A program made the position numbers and the translations under genes. A stretch of DNA of 11,569 bases from Syntrophomonas sp. UBA5432 (GTDB lineage: Bacteria > Bacillota > Syntrophomonadia > Syntrophomonadales > Syntrophomonadaceae), in the NCBI GenBank assembly GCA_002424365.1, contig DIRQ01000023.1, forward strand, positions 1 through 11,569. Direction: 5' to 3'. The stretch's first letter is position 1, and each line of letters starts with the position of its first letter. This document shows, one piece after another, positions 5,114-11,569 of the stretch. Under the pieces are notes generated by a model that made no database searches, had not been told where the DNA came from, and saw only the letters and a list, made by a program, of their open reading frames with translations.

Positions 5114-6361
5114 CTATTCCCACTCAATGGTACCAGGCGGTTTGCTGGTGATATCGTAAGCTACCCGGTTAATCCCATCTACTTCGGCTATGATACGACG
5201 AACCATCTTTTGCAGCAGTTCCCAAGGCAATTTTGCCACTTCCGCAGTCATAGCATCATCACTAATGACTGCCCGAATTATAATGGGATAAGCATAGGTA
5301 CGGGCACCGTTCTTTACCCCGACGCTTCTTACCGGAGGTAAAACTGCAAAGGCCTGCCAGATTTCCCTTTCCAACCCGGCTTTCTTAATTTCCTCCCGGA
5401 CTATGGCATCTGCTTCACGTAAGATATCAACTTTTTCTTTGGTTACTTCTTCTAAGACTCTTACCCCCAAACCAGGTCCGGGAAAGGGCTGCCGCCATAC
5501 AATTTCAGGAGATATGTTAAGTATCTCACCAATAACACGTACTTCATCCTTAAAAAGCAGGCGTAAGGGTTCTATCAGTTTAAAATCCATATCCTCGGGT
5601 AAGCCCCCCACATTATGGTGACTCTTTATAGTCGGGGCAGTGGAAGTTCCACTTTCAACAATGTCCGGGTAAATGGTTCCCTGTACCAGGTAATCAATTT
5701 CACCTAATTTGGCCTTTTCTTCTTCAAAGACCCGGATAAATTCTTCCCCTATGATTTTACGTTTGCGTTCAGGATCGGTAACTCCCTGTAAGCGTTTCAG
5801 AAAACGTTCGGCAGCAGGGACAAAAACCAGGTTCATTTTCATTTGTTCCTGAAAGGTTTTAATTATCTCTTCAGATTCACCTTTACGCATCAGGCCGGTA
5901 TCTACATATACACAGACCAGTTGATCTCCGACCGCTTTATGCACCAGGGCTGCAGCCACAGATGAGTCTACTCCGCCGCTAAGACCGCAAAGTACCTTTT
6001 TGTCTCCTACCTTTTCCTTAATATCAACAATAGTTTCATCAATAAAATCACTCATTTGCCAGTCCCCTCTGAGACCGACTACTTTAAATAAGAAGCTTCG
6101 CAACCTATCTTCACCGGTATTATTTTTTATAGTATTATAGTCAATTTCTAGTACCGGTACCCCTAGTTCCAAAACACCCGGGTTAACACTGGCAGACCCT
6201 CCGGTAAGAATTATTGCCTTAGGGTTCTTACCCCGTATCTCTTCCAGGCTGCTATCATAAGGTAACACCTCGCTGTAGACTGACAATTCTCTTACTCGAC
6301 GGGCAATTAATTGATTGTATTGTCCTCCAAAATCCAGAACTATTACTAGTTCCTTTTCCAT
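5114..6361 (-). CDS. guaA: GMP synthase lacking the glutaminase active site (ammonia-dependent or impaired)
   Basis: GMP synthase aminates XMP to GMP using ATP and nitrogen from glutamine. The product is 415 residues against about 510 for the family. The start (IVLDFGGQYNQLIARRVREL, 6-25; IILTGGSAS, 50-58) is a normal class I glutaminase domain, but after ELGVPVL (65-71) the sequence runs through a short Asn-rich patch straight into RLRSFLFKVVGLRGDW (86-101), the domain's exit. The GICYG segment with the nucleophile Cys and the later FHPE segment with the His/Glu are absent. The ATP pyrophosphatase P-loop SGGVDSS (128-134) and the dimerisation domain up to the canonical ending PGTIEWE are intact. 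The reading frame is preserved, which argues for selection on the synthetase part. The ATG at 6361 has GAGGTG upstream, 10 bases after the hpt stop, so both are one operon. It is either an NH3-dependent enzyme or a recent decay product. Confidence 0.9.
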   Translation of the reverse strand: MEKELVIVLDFGGQYNQLIARRVRELSVYSEVLPYDSSLEEIRGKNPKAIILTGGSASVNPGVLELGVPVLEIDYNTIKNNTGEDRLRSFLFKVVGLRGDWQMSDFIDETIVDIKEKVGDKKVLCGLSGGVDSSVAAALVHKAVGDQLVCVYVDTGLMRKGESEEIIKTFQEQMKMNLVFVPAAERFLKRLQGVTDPERKRKIIGEEFIRVFEEEKAKLGEIDYLVQGTIYPDIVESGTSTAPTIKSHHNVGGLPEDMDFKLIEPLRLLFKDEVRVIGEILNISPEIVWRQPFPGPGLGVRVLEEVTKEKVDILREADAIVREEIKKAGLEREIWQAFAVLPPVRSVGVKNGARTYAYPIIIRAVISDDAMTAEVAKLPWELLQKMVRRIIAEVDGINRVAYDITSKPPGTIEWE

Positions 6362-6371
6362 AGCTACACCT

Positions 6372-6911
6372 CTATTTCATATATACTGATGGTTTTAGAA
6401 TGCATACGGCCGGATAATTTCTATATTTACCGGCATAATCTAAACCATAACCAACCACAAAAAGATCCTCTATAGTAAAGCCCACATACTCCGCTGCAAC
6501 CGAACTGCGACGCCGGGAGGGCTTGTCCAGTAAACAACAGATTTTTACGTTGGCAGGGTTACGTTTTTGAAATATTTCCTCTATGTAGTTAAGCGTTAAT
6601 CCAGTATCAACTATATCTTCCACCAGAAGAACACTTTTGCCTTCTACTGAATGATCTAAATCCTTGGTTATTCGTACCTCTCCAGAAGATACAGTAGAGG
6701 CCCCATAGCTGGACACGCTAATAAAATCAACCTCCACAGGTAAATTAATCTCCCTAATCAGGTCAGCCATAAATACAAAGGCCCCCTTTAAAACCCCGAT
6801 AACTAAAAGGTTTTGCCCCTGGTAATCCCGAGTAATCTGCTCTCCTAATTCCTTTACTCTGGCCTTTATCTGCTCTTGTGAAAATAAAATACTAACTTCA
6901 TCTAAATTCAT
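6372..6911 (-). CDS. hpt: Hypoxanthine phosphoribosyltransferase
   Basis: This enzyme salvages hypoxanthine (and usually guanine) to IMP/GMP with PRPP. The 179-residue length is normal. LLVIGVLKGAFVFMADL (35-51) is the start of the purine PRTase fold, VLLVEDIVDTGLTL (94-107) is the PRPP-binding signature with the two acidic residues, and EDLFVVGYGLDYAGKYRN (148-165) is the conserved C-terminal segment of bacterial Hpt. The ATG at 6911 follows AGGGGGA. It is the first gene of an hpt-guaA operon, which joins salvage of IMP with GMP formation. Confidence 0.96.
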   Translation of the reverse strand: MNLDEVSILFSQEQIKARVKELGEQITRDYQGQNLLVIGVLKGAFVFMADLIREINLPVEVDFISVSSYGASTVSSGEVRITKDLDHSVEGKSVLLVEDIVDTGLTLNYIEEIFQKRNPANVKICCLLDKPSRRRSSVAAEYVGFTIEDLFVVGYGLDYAGKYRNYPAVCILKPSVYMK

Positions 6912-6943
6912 TATCCCTATTCCCCCTATTAATATATACCTGG

Positions 6944-6972
6944 ATTATAGCAACAAATTAGAGTCCGGTGCA
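6944..6972 (-). promoter_or_regulatory. Sigma-A-type promoter of hpt-guaA
   Basis: On the minus strand a perfect TATAAT (6949-6944) lies about 33 bases before the hpt start. With an 18-base spacer the upstream hexamer is TTGCAC, a poor -35, so the promoter may depend mainly on its -10 element. No purine riboswitch was recognised between it and hpt; the leader is only about 26 bases. Confidence 0.6.
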
Positions 6973-7005
6973 ATTTCATCTGTTACCCGTACCCTTGACA
7001 CAATC

Positions 7006-7018
7006 TGGCACACTTCGT
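7006..7018 (+). promoter_or_regulatory. Putative enhancer (activator) site A, TGGCACACTTCGT
   Basis: This 13-mer matches the site at 10640-10652 (opposite strand) at 12 of 13 positions. It lies about 90 bp upstream of the -24 element of the CoA-transferase promoter, a normal distance for a sigma-54 enhancer. The preceding GACACA (6997-7002) makes a second, direct half-site (TGTGTC/TGTGCC on the minus strand). Binding by the neighbouring activator is inferred. Confidence 0.45.
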
Positions 7019-7062
7019 AAACCTATGTCCCCCAGGTCACATAACGCAGATGTTTCTAAAAG

Positions 7063-7082
7063 TGAACAAATGATGATGTTCA
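7063..7082. promoter_or_regulatory. Perfect inverted repeat TGAACA-N8-TGTTCA
   Basis: A 6-bp palindrome with an 8-bp spacer, total 20 bp, lies 14 bp upstream of the -24 box of the sigma-54 promoter. Its form is typical of a dimeric regulator site. It could be a second site for the neighbouring activator or an operator for another regulator. It was not seen upstream of the dehydrogenase gene. Confidence 0.4.
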
Positions 7083-7095
7083 GGCTCTAAACAAA

Positions 7096-7111
7096 TGGCA
7101 TGGTATTTGCA
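7096..7111 (+). promoter_or_regulatory. Sigma-54 promoter of the CoA-transferase gene
   Basis: TGGCATGGTATTTGCA fits the -24/-12 consensus TGGCAC-N5-TTGCW with one mismatch and has the diagnostic 10 bases between GG and GC. Transcription should begin near 7122, leaving a leader of about 90 bases. The presence of a sigma-54 activator gene downstream supports the call. Confidence 0.85.
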
Positions 7112-7212
7112 CATGGCAGTTTATTAGGCACTCGTATACTTATCAGCACCAAATTAGTTCGCAGCAACTATCCTACTTAATGCCCAGTATGATTTTAGGG
7201 GGAGTTTAAATA

Positions 7213-8580
7213 ATGAAAAGTTACCTGGATGAGTACAGAAGAAAGCTAATTACTGCTAAACAAGCTGCGAGTCTGGTCCGCTCCGGGGATATCGTAGAGT
7301 ATGGACAATTTGCAACAAAACCAATTGATTTTGATGTCGCACTGGGAACAAGGGCTGGAGAGGAAGGCTTATACCCGGTTACAGTACGTACCACCGGTAC
7401 AGTGTTGCCTGTACCTGAAGTGGTAAAAGGTGACCCCGAGCAAAAGACGTTTCTTTTTGGAAGCTGGTATTTTACCGCTGTAGACCGAAAGATGTGTGAT
7501 TATGGACTCGATGTCCACTATCCATTCAACTATCATGAGGCGACCGGACTACTATACAATAAAGATTATGCAAAGCGCTGGCCCTCAGTGTGGTGTGCCA
7601 TGGTTACTCCCATGGATAAACACGGTTTTTTTAATTTTGGTCTGGCTACTTCCAGTAATCGACCAGAAGCTTTAAATGCCAGGGTAGCAATAGTAGAGGT
7701 TAATGAAAATATGCCACGTTGCTTGGGGGGCTTTGAAGAGGGAGTACACATTAGCGAAATTGACTACATTGTCGAGAGTAATAATTCGCCGGTTTTTTCC
7801 CTACCCCCAACTGCCGAAGCTACACCGGAAGAAAAAGTAATTGCAGAGTTAATTGTAGAAGAAATAACTGATGGAGCCTGTTTACAATTAGGAATTGGTG
7901 CCCTACCCAATACTATAGGGCAGATGCTAGCACAATCAGACCTAAAAGATCTGGGGGTACAAAGCGAAATGTTTTGCGATGCTATGGTAGATATGTATGA
8001 AGCCGGCCGTATAACTAATGCTCGCAAAAACGTTGATCGGTATAAATCTACCTATACTTTCTGCCTAGGGACTCAGGATACTTATGACTTTCTAGACAAT
8101 AACTCTATGGTAGCCTCATGTCCGGTGGTATATACTAATGATCCTTGCCGGGTGCGGCTGAACGATAATGTGGTATCAATTAATAATATTTTAGAGATCG
8201 ACCTGCTAACCCAGGTCTGTTCCGAAACCAAAGGACTACGCCAAATATCAGGTACCGGTGGTCAGCTAGATTTTGTTATCGGGGCTTTTGAGTCCAAAGG
8301 TGGCAAAAGTTTTCTGGCTTTTAGATCTACTTTCGAAGATAAGGATGGAACTCTTCATTCCCGGGTGCGGCCGTTGCTCACCCCCGGAGCCGTGACTACT
8401 GTACCCCGTACATTGGTAAACTGGGTAGTGACCGAGTACGGTAAGGTAAATCTAAAATCGCTTTCGGTTTACGAACGGGCAGAAGCCATCATTAGCATCG
8501 CCCATCCCCAATTTCGCGATGAACTGATCAAACAAGCAAATGAAATGAAGCTCTGGCGGCCTACCAACCGGATTCCTTAA
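7213..8580 (+). CDS. Acetyl-CoA hydrolase/transferase family CoA-transferase (butyrate or 4-hydroxybutyrate type)
   Basis: The 455-residue protein belongs to the Cat1/4-hydroxybutyrate CoA-transferase family, which moves CoA between acyl groups, commonly with acetate or acetyl-CoA. LQLGIGALPNTIG (224-236) is the CoA-binding signature, Glu252 in LGVQSEMFCD is the expected catalytic glutamate that forms the thioester, GTGGQLDFVIGA (347-358) is the second conserved glycine loop, and VNWVVTEYGKVNLKSLS (402-418) is the family's C-terminal signature. It is predicted cytoplasmic and of normal length. The ATG follows GGGGGAG. The preceding sigma-54 promoter means expression is on demand, probably triggered by a substrate sensed by the adjacent activator. 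The exact acid (butyrate, hydroxybutyrate, other) cannot be read from the sequence. Confidence 0.92.
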   Translation: MKSYLDEYRRKLITAKQAASLVRSGDIVEYGQFATKPIDFDVALGTRAGEEGLYPVTVRTTGTVLPVPEVVKGDPEQKTFLFGSWYFTAVDRKMCDYGLDVHYPFNYHEATGLLYNKDYAKRWPSVWCAMVTPMDKHGFFNFGLATSSNRPEALNARVAIVEVNENMPRCLGGFEEGVHISEIDYIVESNNSPVFSLPPTAEATPEEKVIAELIVEEITDGACLQLGIGALPNTIGQMLAQSDLKDLGVQSEMFCDAMVDMYEAGRITNARKNVDRYKSTYTFCLGTQDTYDFLDNNSMVASCPVVYTNDPCRVRLNDNVVSINNILEIDLLTQVCSETKGLRQISGTGGQLDFVIGAFESKGGKSFLAFRSTFEDKDGTLHSRVRPLLTPGAVTTVPRTLVNWVVTEYGKVNLKSLSVYERAEAIISIAHPQFRDELIKQANEMKLWRPTNRIP

Positions 8581-8603
8581 GCCGCATATTAATCTATATT
8601 TAG

Positions 8604-8637
8604 TAGCTCGGCCAATTGGGTTTCGAGCTATTCTTTT
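8604..8637 (+). terminator. Terminator between the convergent CoA-transferase and regulator genes
   Basis: TAGCTCG (8604-8610) pairs perfectly with CGAGCTA (8624-8630), with a CC-AATT-GG inner pairing, and is followed by TTCTTTT. It begins 23 bases after the CoA-transferase stop. The regulator gene ends at 8646 on the other strand, so the hairpin may stop transcription from both sides, though the minus-strand side lacks a good T tract. Confidence 0.7.
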
Positions 8638-8645
8638 GTCTCTGA

Positions 8646-10580
8646 TTATATTAGCCCATACTTTTCTAGACGCCGGTATAAAGTACGGCGTGATACACCC
8701 AGGGCTTTGGCTGTAGCGGTTTTGTTAAAACGGTGCTGGTGTAGGCAGTCTATAATTATCTGTTTCTCTTCGCTGGTTATCTCAGATGAGGGAAGCCGAA
8801 TTTTGGTTTCATTCTGATGTTCCTGGAGTTTAAAGTACTCCGGAAAGAAATCCGGGGTGATGACAGGACCAGGAGTCAATTGAATAGCGCCTTCCAGGAC
8901 GTTTTGCATTTCGCGGACATTACCAGGCCATTGGTAGCAGCAAAAGGATTCGATTGCATCTAAAGATAGCTCCATACCACTTTTACCCAGGCGTTTACAG
9001 GTTTGCTGCAGAAAATACTGGGCCAATAACTCGATGTCATCTAGACGTTCCCGCAATGGGGGAATGGATATGCGAATGACCCCCAAGCGATAAAATAGAT
9101 CCCTACGAAACAAATTGCGTTCCACTTCGCTTTCCAGGTCTTTATTGGTGGCTGCAATTATCCTCACATTTACCGGAACAATGCGGTTTCCACCTAGACG
9201 CATTACTGCTTTTTCTTCCAGTACCCGCAGCAGAGTGACTTGCAGGTCCAGCGGCATATCTCCAATTTCATCCAGGAATATTGTACCTTGATCTGCTAGC
9301 TCGAATTTTCCCATGTTGCCACCTTTACGAGCACCGGTAAAGGCCCCGTCTTCATACCCAAACAATTCACTGGCGATAAGCTCTCGTGGTAAAGCTGCGC
9401 AGTTTATAGCCAGAAATGGACCGTTTCTGCGGGGACTTTCATTATGTATAGCTTGAGCCAGCAAATCTTTACCGGTACCGCTTTCCCCCAGCAGGAGAAT
9501 GCTGGAAGAAGTTGAGGCTGCCGTTTTAGCAGTGTTTATGGCCTGCAGAAACCGCTGGTTATTGCCTATAATATCCGCAAAGGTAATTTTGGCCCCACCC
9601 CCAATACTATTGCGTACAATGCGGTTAATACGCTGACGTTCGCGTAAAATCACCACGCTTCCTGCATAGGCCGGGTCCGGATGGTTGAGCGAATTACAGG
9701 TGACATTGCACAAGAAACGATCTCGTGCCAGGGTTAAGGTAAAATCTTCATCAGTAATGGTACGTCCTTGACTTACTGCATTTATAAAGCGATGATTCTC
9801 AGGAGTATGGCCAAATACATCGTGGAGGCTCTTCCCCAGGAAACTCTCTTTGGACTTTTTTAGCATGCGGGCACAGTTGCTGTTAATGTAGGTAATCTGG
9901 TCATTCACGTTTACTACCAATACACCTTCAGACATTGATTCTGTAACCACCTCATGAGCAAGGCGGGCTCTTTCCAGTTCCATTTTAGTTTTTATATGGT
10001 TGGTAGCTGCTACTACCATTCCCAGAGTGTGATTACTGACATTTTTAAAAGGAGCGGCCATCGCCAGTATGCCGATAATACGTCCTTGATCCAGTAATGG
10101 TGCAGAAGAGCAAGCAGCCACATGGGAAAACAAACAAAAATGTTCGTAACCGAATATCGATATCGGTCTGGCCAGAGCCATGGCCAAAGACCCGCCGTTG
10201 GTTCCAACCAAATGCTCTGACCATAGCGAGCCTTCCACCAGACGGGCGCTATAAGCCCAGGCTAGAGATTCCCGATCGCCAATTACTTTGAGAATACAGT
10301 GGTTAGAGTCACCCAGAATAACCACAAAACTAGTGCCAGCTACAAACTCAAACAAAGCACTCATAACCGGTTGGCTGGTTTCAATCAAATAGGCAGAATT
10401 TGCTTGATAACGTGCCAACTCGGTTTTGGTGCAGATATAGGGGTTTTCACGCAGGCCCGGATTTACGCCGTAATCATAGCTTCGTTCCCATGAATCCCGT
10501 ATTTCCTGGCGCAGTTCCTCACGGGCTTCTGGATGGCGATGAAGATACTTCCACTTTTCACGAAGATCCCTATTCTCCAT
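8646..10580 (-). CDS. Sigma-54-dependent transcriptional activator, AcoR-like (GAF-PAS-AAA+-Fis HTH)
   Basis: The 644-residue protein is an enhancer-binding protein. An N-terminal part (1-60) leads to a GAF-type sensor (about 65-205, with WSEHLVGTNGGSLAMALARP, as in AcoR-type regulators), a PAS domain (about 210-315), the AAA+ domain (about 335-575) and a Fis-type helix-turn-helix (about 602-642, TATAKALGVSRRTLYRRL). The Walker A is GESGTGKD (365-372), the sigma-54-contacting loop is GAFTGA (412-417), the Walker B is TIFLDEIGD (433-441) and the arginine-finger region is FRRDLFYRLG (491-500), so all parts for remodelling the sigma-54 holoenzyme are present. There is no receiver domain, so it senses a ligand rather than a phosphorelay. 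It sits between two genes with sigma-54 promoters, which are its likely targets. The ATG at 10580 is preceded by AGGAGGGTG. Confidence 0.95.
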   Translation of the reverse strand: MENRDLREKWKYLHRHPEAREELRQEIRDSWERSYDYGVNPGLRENPYICTKTELARYQANSAYLIETSQPVMSALFEFVAGTSFVVILGDSNHCILKVIGDRESLAWAYSARLVEGSLWSEHLVGTNGGSLAMALARPISIFGYEHFCLFSHVAACSSAPLLDQGRIIGILAMAAPFKNVSNHTLGMVVAATNHIKTKMELERARLAHEVVTESMSEGVLVVNVNDQITYINSNCARMLKKSKESFLGKSLHDVFGHTPENHRFINAVSQGRTITDEDFTLTLARDRFLCNVTCNSLNHPDPAYAGSVVILRERQRINRIVRNSIGGGAKITFADIIGNNQRFLQAINTAKTAASTSSSILLLGESGTGKDLLAQAIHNESPRRNGPFLAINCAALPRELIASELFGYEDGAFTGARKGGNMGKFELADQGTIFLDEIGDMPLDLQVTLLRVLEEKAVMRLGGNRIVPVNVRIIAATNKDLESEVERNLFRRDLFYRLGVIRISIPPLRERLDDIELLAQYFLQQTCKRLGKSGMELSLDAIESFCCYQWPGNVREMQNVLEGAIQLTPGPVITPDFFPEYFKLQEHQNETKIRLPSSEITSEEKQIIIDCLHQHRFNKTATAKALGVSRRTLYRRLEKYGLI

Positions 10581-10603
10581 TTAACAAAACACCCTCCTAT
10601 TTA

Positions 10604-10632
10604 ATTGTAGCACTGTTAGTTTTTGTTAACAA
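10604..10632 (-). promoter_or_regulatory. Sigma-A-type promoter of the activator gene
   Basis: TTGTTA (10632-10627), a 17-base spacer and TACAAT (10609-10604) on the minus strand give a fair vegetative promoter ending about 24 bases before the coding start. Its -35 overlaps the palindrome TTGTTAACAA (10623-10632). Enhancer site B lies a few bases upstream, which would allow autoregulation. Confidence 0.6.
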
Positions 10633-10636
10633 CCCC

Positions 10637-10652
10637 GACACAAAGTGTGCCA
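10637..10652 (-). promoter_or_regulatory. Putative enhancer (activator) site B, TGGCACACTTTGTGTC
   Basis: On the minus strand TGGCACACTTTGT repeats site A (7006-7018) with one difference. Here the sequence is also an inverted repeat (GACAC-AAA-GTGTG), as expected for a dimeric Fis-type helix-turn-helix. It lies about 52 bp upstream of the -24 box of the dehydrogenase promoter and a few bp upstream of the activator's own -35. Confidence 0.5.
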
Positions 10653-10703
10653 CCTATCGTTACCTTTTAAGACCAAGCCATCATATTTATTGATTCTTTG
10701 ACC

Positions 10704-10719
10704 TGGTATGAAAATTGCA
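10704..10719 (+). promoter_or_regulatory. Sigma-54 promoter of the short-chain dehydrogenase gene
   Basis: TGGTATGAAAATTGCA has GG and GC 10 bases apart and the TTGCA -12 element; the -24 element TGGTAT deviates at two bases from TGGCAC. Transcription should begin near 10730, right before a hairpin in the leader. Confidence 0.75.
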
Positions 10720-10731
10720 AATTTATAAATA

Positions 10732-10757
10732 AAGAGATTGCTTCAAAATGATCTCTT
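10732..10757 (+). other. Stem-loop at the 5' end of the dehydrogenase mRNA
   Basis: AAGAGAT (10732-10738) and ATCTCTT (10751-10757) form a perfect 7-bp stem with a 12-base loop. It starts 1-2 bases after the predicted sigma-54 start site and is not followed by T, so it is not a terminator. It may protect the mRNA 5' end or be a protein site. Confidence 0.4.
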
Positions 10758-10789
10758 AAAAACCAAAACGGGTGAAGGTGGGGATAAGC

Positions 10790-11566
10790 ATGAAGGTGAC
10801 GGGCATGTTTGATTTATCTGGAAAAACAGCAATAGTTACCGGTGGCTCGGTGGGACTGGGGGCACAGATGGCTATCGCCCTGGCCGAAGCTGGTGCTGAT
10901 GTAGTAGTCGCTGCTCGCAAAGTAGAGCGCTGCCATCAGTTATGCGCACAATTGGAGACCCTGGGAGTAAGAACCCTGGCGGTAGCCTGTGACGTGAGCA
11001 GAGAAGAGGACTGTAAGCGACTGGTCGATGCAACAGTTACGGAGTTTACCAGCCTGGATATTCTGGTTAACAATGCAGGTTATACTTGGGCAGCAGATGC
11101 AATGAGTTATCCCATTGACAAATGGGAGCAAGTTATGAACACCAACCTGACCGGGCTGTTTCAGCTCTCTTCACTAGCAGCAGCGGTCATGAAAGAACAG
11201 GGACGGGGCAAAATCATTAATGTCACCTCGGTGGCCGGCCTGGGTGGTACTGCTCCCGAAACTCAAAACACTGTAGCCTATAATGCCAGCAAAGGTGCAG
11301 TTATGACTTTAACCAGGGATCTTGCTGTTAAATGGGCCCGTTATGGTATCTATGTTAACGCTATCGCTCCTGGTTTTTTTCCCACTCATATGAGTAAACG
11401 ACTTTTGGAGAAAAATCAGCACCTGGTTCTTCCCAGGGTTCCACTAAACCGTCTGGGAGGCGAGGGCGATTTAAAAGGTACCATAGTTTTTTTGAGCTCA
11501 GCTGCCTCTGATTATGTGACTGGCCAATGTTTATTTGTGGATGGTGGCATTACTGCCATGGTTTAA
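10790..11566 (+). CDS. Short-chain dehydrogenase/reductase (SDR), NAD(P)-dependent
   Basis: This is a classical SDR: the cofactor motif TGGSVGLG (a TGxxxGxG variant) lies near residue 18, NNAG follows about 75 residues later, and the catalytic Ser, Tyr and Lys appear in INVTS and YNASK, followed by VNAIAPGFFPTHMSK. The ending FVDGGITAMV is typical. Fold and chemistry (alcohol/ketone or 3-hydroxyacyl/3-oxoacyl interconversion) are secure; substrate is not. Sequence style resembles gluconate 5-dehydrogenase and 3-oxoacyl-ACP reductase groups, which automatic annotation often mixes. The frame is open from a GTG at 10772, but AAGGTGGGG ends 5-6 bases before the ATG at 10790, which gives 258 residues and is preferred. 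A shared sigma-54 control with the CoA-transferase suggests work on an acyl-CoA or hydroxy acid, which is inference. Confidence 0.92.
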   Translation: MKVTGMFDLSGKTAIVTGGSVGLGAQMAIALAEAGADVVVAARKVERCHQLCAQLETLGVRTLAVACDVSREEDCKRLVDATVTEFTSLDILVNNAGYTWAADAMSYPIDKWEQVMNTNLTGLFQLSSLAAAVMKEQGRGKIINVTSVAGLGGTAPETQNTVAYNASKGAVMTLTRDLAVKWARYGIYVNAIAPGFFPTHMSKRLLEKNQHLVLPRVPLNRLGGEGDLKGTIVFLSSAASDYVTGQCLFVDGGITAMV

Positions 11567-11569
11567 ACC

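Noticed and set aside
7006..7021. TGGCAC at site A as the -24 box of another sigma-54 promoter
   Set aside because: The sequence at the -12 position is GTAAA, without the required GC 10 bases after GG.
7764..8027. Minus-strand frames inside the CoA-transferase gene and similar frames inside other genes
   Set aside because: These lie opposite well-supported coding regions, have no ribosome sites and no family features.

Overview
The window looks like part of the chromosome of a low- to mid-GC, spore-forming-lineage clostridium. The gene content is Bacillus/Clostridium-type: a Fe-S type PurF with a propeptide, a GerM-type lipoprotein, TTG/GTG starts behind strong AGGAGG ribosome sites, and a ykkC-family riboswitch. 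A butyrate-type CoA-transferase under sigma-54 control with an AcoR-like activator suggests a fatty-acid or organic-acid metabolising anaerobe such as a Syntrophomonadaceae member. That assignment is inference; no marker gene fixes the species.

Region 1 (1-2606, minus strand) is a purine operon. A consensus sigma-A promoter (TTGACA-N17-TAATAT) lies just after the upstream hydrolase gene. It is followed by a ykkC-family aptamer, best read as the PRPP class, with an intrinsic terminator, and then purE, a decayed purB, purF and the start of purM, which runs off the left edge. The purB remnant keeps both ends of the gene but has lost about 85 % of its middle and carries two in-frame stops.

Region 2 (2607-5007) interrupts the purine genes. 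It holds a lipase-like alpha/beta hydrolase without a signal peptide (minus), a small acidic helical protein with its own terminator (minus), an intergenic stretch of about 300 bp, and a plus-strand lipoprotein with a GerMN domain and a clear terminator.

Region 3 (5114-6949, minus) is an hpt-guaA pair in one operon. The guaA product is about 100 residues short. The ATP-pyrophosphatase and C-terminal dimerisation parts are intact, but the glutaminase active site has been removed, so any GMP synthase activity should depend on free ammonia unless a separate glutaminase helps.

Region 4 (6996-11566) looks like a small sigma-54 regulon. A CoA-transferase gene and a short-chain dehydrogenase gene, both on the plus strand, each have a -24/-12 promoter with exact GG-N10-GC spacing. 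Between them, on the minus strand, lies the gene for a GAF-PAS-AAA+-Fis enhancer-binding protein with the GAFTGA loop. A 13-bp motif, TGGCACACTTnGT, occurs upstream of both sigma-54 promoters in opposite orientation; the copy near the activator gene sits just upstream of that gene's own sigma-A-type promoter. The simplest reading is that the activator senses a metabolite, switches on both enzymes and may regulate itself. The substrate cannot be told from the sequence.

No tRNA, rRNA, CRISPR array, insertion sequence or phage gene was seen.
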